From Prochlorococcus marinus bv. HNLC1 (GTDB taxonomy: Bacteria > Cyanobacteriota > Cyanobacteriia > PCC-6307 > Cyanobiaceae): a DNA stretch of 39,295 bases. Positions 1 through 8,267 of this stretch are shown here, piece after piece (the first letter of the stretch is position 1; each line of letters starts with the position of its first letter). Location: contig GL947594.1 in assembly GCA_000218705.1 (NCBI GenBank), forward strand, positions 186,459 through 225,753, given 5' to 3'. The notes beneath the pieces are model-generated. The model was not told the origin of the DNA. It searched no databases and saw only the letters and a program-made list of their open reading frames with translations. Both the position numbers and the translations under genes were made by a program.

Positions 1-118
1 TTTATATTCTGTTTCAAAGTTACCAAGACAGAGTGGTTATGTTTTGTATATGGTTGGCATTGGTTTTATTACTTCTTTATTAATTTCAGCAACTCTTCTT
101 ATAAATATTAATATATGA
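1..118 (+). CDS. C-terminal end of a membrane protein (truncated by the window)
   Basis: An open frame runs from base 2 to the TGA at 116-118 and gives the last 38 residues of a protein that starts outside the window. The last 25 or so residues form one hydrophobic segment (YMVGIGFITSLLISATLL), so the protein probably ends in a transmembrane helix with a very short tail. The family is not recognisable from this tail. The next 217 bases are AT-rich and hold no gene. Confidence 0.5.
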   Translation, partial: LYSVSKLPRQSGYVLYMVGIGFITSLLISATLLININI

Positions 119-335
119 AATATTTATAATTAAATTCATAAATTTGTTTAATAAATTTAGAACGATAAAAAATTTTTTTTGAGATCTTTAGAAAGGAAAT
201 AGTTTTAAGTTGAAATCAAAAACTTTTAAATTAAAAAAACAGATGAGAAAAATTACTTAATTTTAAAATATATAAACGTTAATCACTTGATAAATTTTTT
301 AATTACTGCATATTTTATATAGAGTATATTTAAAA

Positions 336-479
336 ATGAAAGTTACTGAAAAAATTGAAAATGCTAAAAAAAGAATTAATGAATTAGAGGAACTCATTGA
401 GTATTGGAACAAATCAAAAAAAATTGAAAATATTCATTTATCTAAACAATCTAAAATTGAGTTAACAAGTATTGCCTAA
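336..479 (+). CDS. Small hypothetical protein, 47 aa, charged helix
   Basis: ATG-to-TAA frame of 47 codons beginning MKVTEKIENAKKRINELEEL. It is lysine- and glutamate-rich with a heptad-like pattern in the first 25 residues, which predicts a short amphipathic or coiled-coil helix. No catalytic motif and no membrane segment. It stands alone on the plus strand. Function unknown; it is called a gene because composition and length match the many tiny Prochlorococcus proteins. Confidence 0.45.
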   Translation: MKVTEKIENAKKRINELEELIEYWNKSKKIENIHLSKQSKIELTSIA

Positions 480-561
480 TAGCAACTTTTAGAGCAAATA
501 AACCTATTCTCAAAATTTGATATTTTTTTTAAAGTTGTAAAACATATATTATGAATATTTT

Positions 562-675
562 GTGAAAACATTTACAGATAAATATGTTTTGCCTATTAAA
601 ATAATTCCAGTTATATTTTGGTTTGGCATTTTAATAATTAGCATTTGGGTTTATTTAAATGCTTGGATATATTAA
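562..675 (+). CDS. Small single-pass membrane peptide, 37 aa
   Basis: Frame from GTG 562 to TAA 673-675. After about 10 polar residues comes one hydrophobic helix (IIPVIFWFGILIISIWVYL), then a short aromatic end. An ATG at 551 is in the same frame but closed by TGA at 563-565, so GTG 562 is the only usable start. Size and shape resemble small thylakoid or plasma-membrane subunits, but it matches none that I know. Confidence 0.4.
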   Translation: MKTFTDKYVLPIKIIPVIFWFGILIISIWVYLNAWIY

Positions 676-1287
676 TTTTTATTTAACTCCTTCTGATCCA
701 TTCAGATGAGCTTTTAAACCATGCATCAATATCATAAATTTAGGATTCAAATGAATTTCTTATCCTACGTTATCAAATGCGAGAGATTAAATAATCTTAT
801 AAATACTTACTTGATTTGCTCATCATGCCTTCTTCGACTAATTGCCCTTTTTAACCAGGTAAAAATGGAAGAACAATTTTTTGCATGATTTTCAACAAAT
901 ATTCTTTCTTAAAATGTTATTTCCTGGTTGATAGAAATTCTCTTGAAAATATCTTGAATTTTTCTCTAGTCTGATGCTAAGAAACATAAATTTTTTAAAA
1001 GAGTATCCTTCTTTATATCAGTTCTTATTAAGAAAGTCTTGACAATATTTATTTCGAGAAATTCTTTTTTTATTGACTTCAAATCTTAGAAAATTTGCTT
1101 TTACCATGGAGCCTCTAATTAAGCCTTAAATGATACATTGAGATATTTCGAAAACTTATAATTGTCTTTTAAATAGATAAAAATATGTAAATAAAAATTC
1201 TAGATTTAGCATGCTTCTATTTCTTGAGAGAAAAACTTGTTTAATAGTAAATTTGTACTATAATAAAAGAGTGCGTTGTTAAATGAA
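676..1287. other. 612-base stretch with no intact gene
   Basis: No frame over about 40 codons on either strand. Minus-strand pieces look weakly coding: MQKIVLPFLPG then an in-frame TAA starting near 886, and DIDAWFKSSSEWIRRS ending near 702. They could be debris of a lost gene. No terminator or RNA motif was recognised. Confidence 0.4.
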
Positions 1288-1431
1288 ATGAAAATCTTAC
1301 CTTCTTCTCCCTATGCCGTTTTTAACGTAAAAGAGTGGAACTCTGTTTTAAATAGTCGCAAAAAATTTAACAAAAATAGTAAATGTAATTTGCAAAATAT
1401 TATTACAAAAATTTTAAAAAATATAATGTGA
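1288..1431 (+). CDS. Small hypothetical protein, 47 aa
   Basis: ATG 1288 to TGA 1429-1431. Starts MKILPSSPYAVFNVKEWNS and becomes lysine/asparagine-rich (RKKFNKNSK). The ATG at 1283 is excluded because it meets TGA after two codons. No motif is recognised. The proline/aromatic N-terminal half looks coding rather than random AT-rich sequence. Confidence 0.4.
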   Translation: MKILPSSPYAVFNVKEWNSVLNSRKKFNKNSKCNLQNIITKILKNIM

Positions 1432-1583
1432 AAGGTTCTGTTAGAAACGAAATTAAAAAAACTAAATCAATTCAACTTTCTTTTGCTTAATAAAAGATTT
1501 CAATCTTATACTGAATTATGTTTCCAACATAATAATAAACCCAATGGTTTGTTAAATTTAAAATAGTAATAAAGGATGTAAAT

Positions 1584-1871
1584 TTGTCAGTAGATCGTGA
1601 ACTTCTAAAAGAAGTAACTAAAGAGCTATGGGGTACAGTTAAAAAGCTTAGACCTGAGTTAGATAAGGACACAAGACTTCAATTGGTTTTGAAAGCTTTA
1701 ATTACAATAGGTGATCTTCCTGATCATGTTGAGGCTGCTATGGTTGTAGGTATTTGTTCTGAAATGGATCAATTAGATAATAATGGCACTCAAAAAACTA
1801 AAAATGATGAAAATATTTCTTTAGATTCTTCTAGCGGTCGCAAAGTGGTAAGAAGAAGTTCTGCTAAATAG
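1584..1871 (+). CDS. Conserved-looking hypothetical protein, 95 aa
   Basis: TTG start at 1584; product begins MSVDRELLKEVTKELWGTVK. Residues 1-65 are predicted helical with a regular charged/hydrophobic alternation (LRPELDKDTRLQLVLKALI, then GDLPDHVEAAMVVGICSEM). The last 30 residues are low-complexity, Asn/Ser/Lys-rich, ending RSSAK. It is cytosolic with no catalytic motif. It converges on the next gene with a 4-base gap between the two stops. An antisense frame over its start is a shadow. Confidence 0.65.
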   Translation: MSVDRELLKEVTKELWGTVKKLRPELDKDTRLQLVLKALITIGDLPDHVEAAMVVGICSEMDQLDNNGTQKTKNDENISLDSSSGRKVVRRSSAK

Positions 1872-1875
1872 TAAT

Positions 1876-2109
1876 TTAGCTTTTTGCTTTTCTTCTCTCT
1901 TCTCTAGATAGAGTGATAAAGAAATATGCTCCAATTACTAATAATATTGGTACGAATATAGAGTGAAGAGTCATCATTAATTCTACTTCGCCCATGCCAA
2001 TAAGACTTGATTCACTTGGAACTTGTTCAGACCAAGTACCTACTAAATGCCAAGCTTGTGGAATTGATAAGAAAAACATATAAGACCTATTAGTTAAATT
2101 AATGATCAT
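1876..2109 (-). CDS. Small membrane protein, 77 aa
   Basis: One transmembrane helix near residues 45-67 (TLHSIFVPILLVIGAYFFITL) followed by a basic tail (SREERRKAKS), suggesting N-out, C-in topology. The N-terminal part has a few aromatic residues (AWHLVGTWSEQVP). ATG 2109 is used; an internal ATG at 2079 would give 67 aa. Not recognised as a named photosystem subunit. Confidence 0.6.
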   Translation of the reverse strand: MIINLTNRSYMFFLSIPQAWHLVGTWSEQVPSESSLIGMGEVELMMTLHSIFVPILLVIGAYFFITLSREERRKAKS

Positions 2110-2203
2110 TTAAACAATATCATCTCTCACCAAGATTGCATATCAATTTTTTTATTTCTTAACCAACTAAATAATTTGAAGCAAGAATAAAGTAAAAAAA
2201 TAT

Positions 2204-3731
2204 TTAATTAAGTTTGCTAATAATCTCTTTAAATTCTTTTTTCCCTAAGATTGCTTCAGCTGCATACGCGCCACTTGCCGCTACTGCGGGAATGCCAATT
2301 CCTGGGAAAGTACTAGCTCCACAAGCTAGTACATTCTTAAAAGGAGTTTTATAGCCTGGGAATAAACTTTTTCTGGCTGAAATAGCTGGACCGTAGCTCC
2401 CACAATAGGTGTTTGTAAATCTTTGATGTGTTACTGGAGTTCCAAGCATTTTTAGTTCAATCCTCTTGTCGATATCTGGAATAATTCCTCTTAATGGTTT
2501 CATAAATACTTCACATCTATCTTCTTTTAAATCGTTATATTCTTTTGAATTAGGTTTAAGATTTTCCCAAATTTCCCAAGGTTCATTGGCAGGAGTATAA
2601 CCATGTAGCACATGTTTACCCTTTGGTGCCATGCTTGGATCGATTACTGATGGAATAGAAAAAACAGCGATATTTCTCTCTGCTGTTATTCCTCTTTCCC
2701 AATCATCTACCCATATTGTATGTATCGGAAGATCTTTAATATTAGTTGCATCGAAACCTAAGTGTATATGAAGGAATGATTTGCATTTTTCTACATTAAA
2801 TTCTTTATCTTTGAATTTACTAATAAGATGACTTGGTATAAGAGAATGTTTATTCCAAATATCACAATTGGCCACAATGAATTCGGAGTTAATTGTTTCA
2901 TTATTCTCCAAAGTAACCCCGGTAGCAAATTCATTTGAAAAATTAATATTTTTTACTTTTGAAGATAAAAGTAATTTGCCGCCATTTTTCTTAAATCCTC
3001 TTATTAATGCATTTACAACACTTTCACTCCCACCCAGAGGATACTCCAAGTAAGCATTAGGTTTGAACCACTCATTAAATAAAGTTGCCATGGCTGCTGT
3101 ATTTGTATCATCCATTGACATTCCGCTTATTAAGAAACTTAGTAAGTCAACCCAATTTTTTAAAAAAGGATCAGTTAGGAATTTATTTGCAATTTCCCCG
3201 AAACCTTTTCTAAGATTATTAGCATGACTGATTTCAGGCAAAACCTTTATTGAGAGTTTCAAGATTTCTTGTAAATTTAAATTCTCAGGAGAAGTTGTTA
3301 GAAGAGGCATCTTATCTATGATTCTGCTTAGTGGTTTAACTGCTTTCATAAAGGAATCCCACTGATTTAATGCTTCATCACCTCTTAATTCCTGTATTTT
3401 TTTTCTAAAGGGTGAATCTCCAACTTCTAAATCAAAGTCCGCTTCGGGAACTATAACTTTCCAACCTTTATATTTCTTTACTTCTAATCTGTTCATCTAA
3501 TAAATATAGTATTTGCCCAAGAGGAGAAGTATTTGAGATGCTTTCTAGTCCATTCCATAGAGATGGTCCGGATTCAAATTTATAACCATTTCTAGTAAAG
3601 GTATGTGCAACTCCACCGGGTTGAGAGTGAGATTCACATATTAAAACTTTTTTTCCTCGGGAAGCAAGTAAGCTACCACAACATAGTCCACCTATTCCAC
3701 TACCAATTATAACTACATCAAAATTGTCCAT
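2204..3731 (-). pseudogene. Carotenoid isomerase/phytoene desaturase-like FAD oxidoreductase, frameshifted
   Basis: Two overlapping frames make one protein. The N-terminal 87 residues (3731 to 3468) carry the FAD dinucleotide motif VVIIGSGIGGLCCGSLLASRG and the PGGVAHTFTRNGYKFESG motif of the CrtI/CrtISO family. The other 430 residues (from 3496 down) carry the rest, ending with the family's C-terminal FAD-binding block (NVLACGASTFPGIGIPAVAASG, residues shown in part). Dropping one base near 3488 joins LYLLDEQ to LEVKKYKGW and gives about 512 aa, the usual length. An intact protein would isomerise or desaturate carotenoids using FAD at the membrane. It could be CrtH or a paralogue; I cannot decide. 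As written it is broken about one sixth of the way in. Confidence 0.85.
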
Positions 3732-3771
3732 TTATTAAAATAGTAAACACTATTTTATTGATGATTTAAAT

Positions 3772-3882
3772 TTAAACAAATGTTGTTGAAGAAGTAGTGA
3801 TACTTAGAACAAAAGCTAATACAAATATGTAAGGTACTGCTTTTAAGGGTACATAACCTTGCTTTTTAGAGATGAAATCCAT
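3772..3882 (-). CDS. Small single-pass membrane peptide, 36 aa
   Basis: ATG 3882 to TAA 3772. Sequence MDFISKKQGYVPLKAVPY leads into one hydrophobic helix (IFVLAFVLSI) and a Thr/Ser-rich end. It sits 40 bases upstream of the frameshifted oxidoreductase on the same strand and could be cotranscribed. A 10-bp palindrome (CACAATTGTG, 3925-3934) lies upstream. No known small photosystem subunit matches from memory. Confidence 0.5.
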   Translation of the reverse strand: MDFISKKQGYVPLKAVPYIFVLAFVLSITTSSTTFV

Positions 3883-3997
3883 TTTTCTTAATTACTTTAT
3901 GTAAAGATACTAGCGTTTATTTGTCACAATTGTGTGTCTTATATAAAGAAAATATGAAATATTTCGAAATAAAGAAAATTAATCTGTTTCTTGGGTG

Positions 3998-4786
3998 CTA
4001 AAACGATTGATAATGTCCAAGAGGACCAGGTCCAGCTCCAATTTTATAAGAATTTATTAAAGATTTTTCAATAAAAGTTTTAGCCTTATTAACTGATTCT
4101 AATAAATCTATACCTAAGGCAAGATGGCTACAAATGGCTGCGCTTAATGTACAACCACTACCATGGGTATTTTTAGTATCTATAAATTTATTTTTAAGCC
4201 AATAGCTGTTACCTTTTTTATCTATAAAAAAATCTTTACCTTTAAGTTCTTGGATGCCCCCTCCTTTTATAAGTACCGATTTGCAACCATAGTCAAGAAT
4301 TCTTTCACCAGCTTTTTCCATATCATTCATATCTTTAATATTTGTATTTGCAAGAAGATTTGCCTCAAAAATATTCGGTGTTAATATTTCTGCTTGAGGA
4401 ATAAGAAATTCTTTATAGGCATTAATTGCGCTTTCTTCTAACAATCTTGCTCCAGTTCTTGTGCACATTACAGGATCAATTACTTTTGGTATGGATTGAT
4501 TTTTCAGTTTTAAAGCAGTATTAAAAATTATTTCTTCATTAAAAAGCATGCCTGTTTTCAGAGCGCTAATTTTAAAGTCAGTAAAAACAGCATCAAACTG
4601 ATTATTTAGCATTTGAGTTCCTATTGCCTCTACATCAATTACATTTACGCTATTTTGTGCTGTTACACATGTAATTACTGAACATCCATGGACGTTATGA
4701 GACATAAAAGTCTTTAAATCTGCTTGTATGCCTGCGCCTCCGCCTGAATCACTTCCTCCAACTGTAAGAGATATTTTTGAGTACAT
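3998..4786 (-). CDS. thiD: Hydroxymethylpyrimidine/phosphomethylpyrimidine kinase
   Basis: 262 aa, the normal length for ThiD, a cytosolic ribokinase-fold enzyme that phosphorylates HMP and then HMP-phosphate to HMP-PP for thiamin synthesis. The N-terminus has the substrate-binding signature GGSDSGGGAGIQADLKTF (residues 10-27). The C-terminal ATP/anion-hole motif is THGSGCTLSAAI with the catalytic Cys at 212. Also present: KVIDPVMCTRTGARLL and EILTPNIFEANLL, both typical. It is the second gene after tenA, 32 bases downstream on the same strand, consistent with one transcript for pyrimidine salvage and phosphorylation. No TPP riboswitch is apparent upstream of the pair. Confidence 0.95.
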   Translation of the reverse strand: MYSKISLTVGGSDSGGGAGIQADLKTFMSHNVHGCSVITCVTAQNSVNVIDVEAIGTQMLNNQFDAVFTDFKISALKTGMLFNEEIIFNTALKLKNQSIPKVIDPVMCTRTGARLLEESAINAYKEFLIPQAEILTPNIFEANLLANTNIKDMNDMEKAGERILDYGCKSVLIKGGGIQELKGKDFFIDKKGNSYWLKNKFIDTKNTHGSGCTLSAAICSHLALGIDLLESVNKAKTFIEKSLINSYKIGAGPGPLGHYQSF

Positions 4787-4818
4787 AGTGTTATTAAAAA
4801 TAATCTTTAATTTTAAGT

Positions 4819-5445
4819 TTATTTAAAATCAGAATAAGCCTCAAAAAATTTTACTTCTAAATCCATCGCTTCTTGGTATAAATAATTTAATTGATCTAAA
4901 TCATAAGAGCCTTTGTAGGTATCAATTATTTCTTCAAGAGAGTTTGCAAGTTTCTCAAAATTTTCATCTGAATAAGTTACTATCCAATCTTTATAAATAT
5001 TATTTGAAGTTGAAGCGGATAATTTTTTTCCAATCCATGCATATAATCTCATGCAGGGAGTCATGGCAACTAAAATTTCAATACAACTTGACTCCAAAGA
5101 TATTTTCCTTAGAAAATCTGTATAAGCTTTTGTAGGAATTTCTATCTTATTATTAGTTAAATTAATTTCCCACTCCTTTGCATATTTTTCATGGAGGACT
5201 AGTTCCTCTGATACTCCAAGGAGTAGTTCACTTAATGTTCTTATTGCATTAATATCAAAACATTTAGATATAGCTAATCCATATGCGCGAGCAAAACTCT
5301 CTAAGAAAAAATAGTCTTGAGCGACATAAGATTGAAAATTATTTTTTGGTAAATTACCGTTTTTAATTCCTTGAACAAATTTGCTGTTTAAACTTGCAAA
5401 TGCAAGATCTTTATTTTTATCCCATAAATGTTTAGATAAGTTCAT
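4819..5445 (-). CDS. tenA: TenA-family aminopyrimidine aminohydrolase (thiaminase II)
   Basis: 208 aa, all-helical TenA/THI-4 family. TenA hydrolyses the amino group of degraded thiamin pyrimidines (or splits thiamin) to give HMP. Visible residues: Asp44 in QDYFFLES and Cys131 in AMTPCMRLYAWIG, matching the catalytic Asp and Cys of the family; the end EVKFFEAY provides the expected C-terminal Glu. It is first in a tenA-thiD pair, so HMP made by TenA would be phosphorylated by the next product. The organism can thus probably scavenge thiamin breakdown products. The gene is divergent from the gene at 5533, with 87 bases between starts. Confidence 0.93.
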   Translation of the reverse strand: MNLSKHLWDKNKDLAFASLNSKFVQGIKNGNLPKNNFQSYVAQDYFFLESFARAYGLAISKCFDINAIRTLSELLLGVSEELVLHEKYAKEWEINLTNNKIEIPTKAYTDFLRKISLESSCIEILVAMTPCMRLYAWIGKKLSASTSNNIYKDWIVTYSDENFEKLANSLEEIIDTYKGSYDLDQLNYLYQEAMDLEVKFFEAYSDFK

Positions 5446-5532
5446 AATAAATTGATATTTAGCTAGAATTTTTGGTTAGACTCATCTTATTAAATTATTT
5501 TTATAGCTGATAATTTAGCCTCATTTTAAGAC

Positions 5533-6033
5533 ATGATTATTAAGGAATATAGTTTTCCAAATTTTGATGAAATTAAAAATTTGGAGAAAATAGCAAATAA
5601 GGATGGAAGTGGTATTCAATTTGATGATTTATTAGGTTTTTGGAAATTTCAATATGTTTATAAAAAGGGAGATACAAGTATTGATAATGTATCAAGTTCT
5701 ATTCTTCAAGTTCTTTCTGCATCTCTAAAACTAAGCAAATCTATAGGGCAAAATAATGAACCGACTTTTGAAATAAGCAATTCAATAAAATTTGGAGTTC
5801 TCTCTATTAATTTTTCTGGAAAAGCATATCTAAAGGGAACTCGCCCACTTTTACCTTTTTATTTTGAGCAATTATTAATAAAGATTTTAAATATACCGAT
5901 AATAAATACCTCTTTAAAAAATACTGATCCTAAAAAAAGACCTTTTTTCTCACTAATAGCTTTGGGAAAAGAAAAAAAATGGTTATGTGCTCGAGGGAAA
6001 GGAGGAGGTCTAGCAATTTGGATTAGTGGCTAA
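5533..6033 (+). CDS. Conserved cyanobacterial protein, fibrillin/PAP-like
   Basis: 166 aa with no signal peptide or membrane helix. Features: LLGFWKFQYVY (about 33-43), a leucine-rich block LQVLSASLKL, then FSGKAYLKGTRPLLPFYFE, and a closing block PFFSLIALGKEKKWLCARGKGGGLAIW. The pattern (small beta-rich domain, RPLLPFYFE, ARGKGGGLAIW end) is what I recall for plastid-lipid-associated/fibrillin-like proteins of cyanobacteria, which associate with thylakoid lipid. That assignment is tentative. Its stop lies 9 bases from the stop of the convergent Nif11 gene. Confidence 0.75.
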   Translation: MIIKEYSFPNFDEIKNLEKIANKDGSGIQFDDLLGFWKFQYVYKKGDTSIDNVSSSILQVLSASLKLSKSIGQNNEPTFEISNSIKFGVLSINFSGKAYLKGTRPLLPFYFEQLLIKILNIPIINTSLKNTDPKKRPFFSLIALGKEKKWLCARGKGGGLAIWISG

Positions 6034-6042
6034 AGCAATTTA

Positions 6043-6258
6043 TTAATGATATTCGCCTGGATGTTGCACTTTCCTTACTGTTACTTTGTCAACTTTTTGT
6101 CCATTAAATCTTAATAGATCGTCTCCTGAAAAGCTAAATCCCAATTCTTGCGCTATCAAAGCTACGTCATCAGCAGTAGCTGAAGAGATTACTTTATTTT
6201 TGAGAGATTCATCTGTTTGCATTTTTTGAAGAAATTTTTTTATTTCAGCGAAACTCAT
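6043..6258 (-). CDS. Stand-alone Nif11-domain protein
   Basis: 71 aa. Residues 1-50 are a Nif11-like domain: MSFAEIKKFLQKMQTDESL, then SSATADDVALIAQELGFSF, the same layout as nitrile-hydratase/Nif11 leader peptides of RiPPs, including prochlorosin leaders. Unlike those precursors it has no Gly-Gly cleavage site and no Cys-rich core; it ends RKVQHPGEYH. No lanthionine synthetase or peptidase transporter gene is in the window. It is probably a free-standing family member of unknown role rather than a lanthipeptide precursor. Confidence 0.8.
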   Translation of the reverse strand: MSFAEIKKFLQKMQTDESLKNKVISSATADDVALIAQELGFSFSGDDLLRFNGQKVDKVTVRKVQHPGEYH

Positions 6259-6343
6259 TGTAATTTTTGTTTATGTAAGATATTAATATAAAAAATTTTT
6301 GAAGTTGACAAACAAATTAATTTTTTAAAATTATAATTAAATT

Positions 6344-6664
6344 ATGACATATGTATTTTTATATTTAATTGGTTTATTACTAATTTGGTATGTATACAAA
6401 GTAGGTTGGCTTGCGGCGTTAAAAACAGTAATAAGTATTATTGTTCCTTCTTTTTTAATTATTTTATTTAATGCCAAGGCAGGTAGATTACTCTTTAAAA
6501 GCCCAGTAATTGGTATAGTTTCTGCTCTGCCAACTTCAATATTTATATTTAGAGGTTCTAAGCCTTTAGTTACATTAATAAATAATTGGATAGAAACTAA
6601 ATTTAATTTTATAGATTCTCAGAAAGAGGTTATTGATACAGAGTCCTATCCAGTTGACGATTAA
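6344..6664 (+). CDS. Membrane protein, 106 aa
   Basis: Two to three hydrophobic segments (about residues 2-18, 24-43, 52-68), then a soluble acidic C-terminal third ending DTESYPVDD. Contains VGWLAALKTVISIIVPSF and PVIGIVSALPTSIFIF. No named family is recognised. It lies just upstream of the repeat protein on the same strand with about 110 bases between. Confidence 0.6.
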   Translation: MTYVFLYLIGLLLIWYVYKVGWLAALKTVISIIVPSFLIILFNAKAGRLLFKSPVIGIVSALPTSIFIFRGSKPLVTLINNWIETKFNFIDSQKEVIDTESYPVDD

Positions 6665-6774
6665 TAAAATTGGGTTTCATTGAAACAAAATTAACTTAAT
6701 TTTGTATTATTTGATGTTGATTAATAATATATTTTTAATTTAACTTATCCCTAATTCTAATTGGAAATTATTTG

Positions 6775-7149
6775 ATGGAAATATTATTATTTGCCTCCTT
6801 CTTCCTTTTCGCATTAATTTTCTTTGTTGTAGGAAAAGACGATTTTGGTAGAAAACAAAGAGAAGTTAAGGAAGAGCCAAAAGTAGAAGCTAAGGAAGAG
6901 CCAAAAGTAGAAGCTAAGGAAGAGCCAAAAGTAGAAGCTAAGGAAGAGCCAAAAGTAGAAGCTAAGGAAGAGCCAAAAGTAGAAGCTAAGGAAGAGCCAA
7001 AAGTAGAAGCTAAGGAAGAGCCAAAAGTAGAAGCTAAGGAAGAGCCAAAAGTAGAAGCTAAGGAAGAGCCAAAAGTAGAAGCTAAGGAAGAGCCAAAAGT
7101 AGAAGCTAAGGAAGAGCCAAAAGGAGAACTAAGGAAGAGCCAAAAGTAG
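6775..7149 (+). CDS. Membrane-anchored Lys/Glu-rich repeat protein, frameshifted near the end
   Basis: ATG 6775 is preferred over TTG 6772. The product starts with one transmembrane helix (ILLFASFFLFALIFFVVG, residues 3-20), then KDDFGRKQREV, then ten copies of the octapeptide KEEPKVEA. In the eleventh copy the DNA reads GGAGAACT instead of GTAGAAGCT, one base short, so the frame shifts and ends KGELRKSQK at 7149. The undisturbed repeat frame would run on to a double stop at 7206-7211 ending KEEPKETKE. The cytosolic or periplasmic tail would be a rigid charged spacer, TonB-like in composition. Function unknown. Confidence 0.75.
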   Translation: MEILLFASFFLFALIFFVVGKDDFGRKQREVKEEPKVEAKEEPKVEAKEEPKVEAKEEPKVEAKEEPKVEAKEEPKVEAKEEPKVEAKEEPKVEAKEEPKVEAKEEPKVEAKEEPKGELRKSQK

Positions 7150-7190
7150 AAGCTAAGGAAGAGCCAAAAGTAGAAGCTAAGGAAGAGCCA
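6868..7190 (+). repeat. 24-bp tandem repeat (coding minisatellite), about 13.5 copies
   Basis: Unit AAGGAAGAGCCAAAAGTAGAAGCT, ten identical copies at 6868-7107, a 23-base variant at 7108-7130, two more perfect copies at 7131-7178 and a half copy at 7179-7190. The identity of synonymous positions shows recent expansion or homogenisation by slippage or recombination. Confidence 0.95.
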
Positions 7191-7314
7191 AAGGAAACTA
7201 AGGAATAATAAGGAAATTACTCAACTTAAACTAAAAAATATATTTTAGAAATACATTTAATTGTAATTATCAATTTCTATCTTTAATTTATTAATAATTA
7301 AGTTAATTATGAAA

Positions 7315-7716
7315 TTATTCAAATTCAAAACCTATAAATAATTCTTTGTGCACAACAAGAACATCGAATAAAGAGGTACCTGCGGCTGGCGTTAATGCAA
7401 TCTGATCTACATTAAAGGCTTCTGCACATAACAAATGTCCATCCCATCTTGTGTTATGTTCACTTATTTGAATTGACCAATCAATGACTTTCTCAAAATG
7501 TTCTGGCATAAATAATCCTATCTTTCTAGAAATTTCACAAATATTTGTTAATATCGGAGGCTTTGAAGGCCTTTTAAGATCTTTTATTAAGCTTGGCTGC
7601 GTGAATACACTTGTATAACGTATATACTCTATTAACTCATAATCTTTATCTGAAAGATTAGCTTCTTTTAAAGCTTTTTCAAATTCATCTAAAGGAGTTA
7701 TTGGCCTTTTTATCAT
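7315..7716 (-). CDS. Hypothetical cytosolic protein, 133 aa
   Basis: Begins MIKRPITPLDEFEKALKEAN. It is mixed helical with no membrane segment. The most conserved-looking parts are RWDGHLLCAEAFNVDQIALTP and the end DVLVVHKELFIGFEFE. I do not recognise the family. It starts one base after the stop of the upstream 42-aa gene on the same strand, so the two are almost certainly translated from one message. Confidence 0.65.
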   Translation of the reverse strand: MIKRPITPLDEFEKALKEANLSDKDYELIEYIRYTSVFTQPSLIKDLKRPSKPPILTNICEISRKIGLFMPEHFEKVIDWSIQISEHNTRWDGHLLCAEAFNVDQIALTPAAGTSLFDVLVVHKELFIGFEFE

Positions 7717-7845
7717 TTAAGCTTTATTTTTACCATCTATAATAAATTTTCTTCTAATAAAGAAAAATATTCCCGTAGTAATTATCATTACTGGGGCATG
7801 ATAACTTAAGGTTGAAAAATATTCCCCTAATGCTTGAGCATCCAT
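7717..7845 (-). CDS. Small single-pass membrane protein, 42 aa
   Basis: ATG 7845 to TAA 7717. N-terminal part MDAQALGEYFSTLSYHAP, then one helix (VMIITTGIFFFI) and a basic tail (RRKFIIDGKNKA), giving a C-in topology. It abuts the start of the 133-aa gene at 7716. Function unknown. Confidence 0.55.
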   Translation of the reverse strand: MDAQALGEYFSTLSYHAPVMIITTGIFFFIRRKFIIDGKNKA

Positions 7846-7945
7846 TTTAAAAATTAAAATACATTTTTTAAAGTATATTATCTAGAAGTTTTTATTGTGA
7901 TTTACAAGTAATTATTGTTATTAATTTAAACTTTAAATATTAATC

Positions 7946-8179
7946 TTATTTGGTATTTTCGGGCTTATTTTTCTCAATCATATTATTAGTTTTAGTATCT
8001 TCAGGTTCATTAACTGCTTTATTTAATTCATTTTGAAATTCGTTGGAAGCATTTTTAAGGCTTTGAAGAGTTTTGCCAAGCTGTTTGCCAAGTTCTGGAA
8101 GTTTTTTAGGGCCAAATATTAGTAGGGCAAGTACAAGTATAACTGTAACTTCAGGTAAGCCTACTCCAAAAATATTCAT
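7946..8179 (-). CDS. tatA: Twin-arginine translocase subunit TatA/B type
   Basis: 77 aa. N-terminal transmembrane helix (residues 8-22) followed by the hinge and amphipathic helix FGPKKLPELGKQLGKTL, with GLPE at 7-10 where TatA proteins carry G-x-x-E. The tail is acidic and low-complexity. TatA forms the pore-like complex that exports folded proteins across thylakoid and plasma membranes with TatC. No tatC is adjacent, as usual in cyanobacteria. Length fits TatA better than TatB. Confidence 0.92.
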   Translation of the reverse strand: MNIFGVGLPEVTVILVLALLIFGPKKLPELGKQLGKTLQSLKNASNEFQNELNKAVNEPEDTKTNNMIEKNKPENTK

Positions 8180-8267
8180 AAGGAAATGATTTTAATTTGA
8201 TTATATATTAGATATTTGATAATTACACTTAAGCAACTATTAGTGTCTGACAAATTATATTTAAATA

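Noticed and set aside
676..1287. Minus-strand remnant gene
   Set aside because: Only two short coding-like pieces with stops; not enough to define a pseudogene.
1487..1672. Minus-strand 61-codon frame over the start of the 95-aa gene
   Set aside because: Ser/Thr/Phe-rich antisense of a better coding frame; treated as a shadow.
3468..3500. Programmed ribosomal frameshifting in the carotenoid isomerase-like gene
   Set aside because: No slippery heptamer or downstream structure is visible at the joint; a simple insertion explains it better.
6043..6258. Prochlorosin (lanthipeptide) precursor
   Set aside because: No Gly-Gly cleavage site, no Cys/Ser/Thr-rich core and no LanM nearby.
6868..7190. 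CRISPR-like array
   Set aside because: Direct repeats without spacers, in frame with a coding region: a minisatellite.
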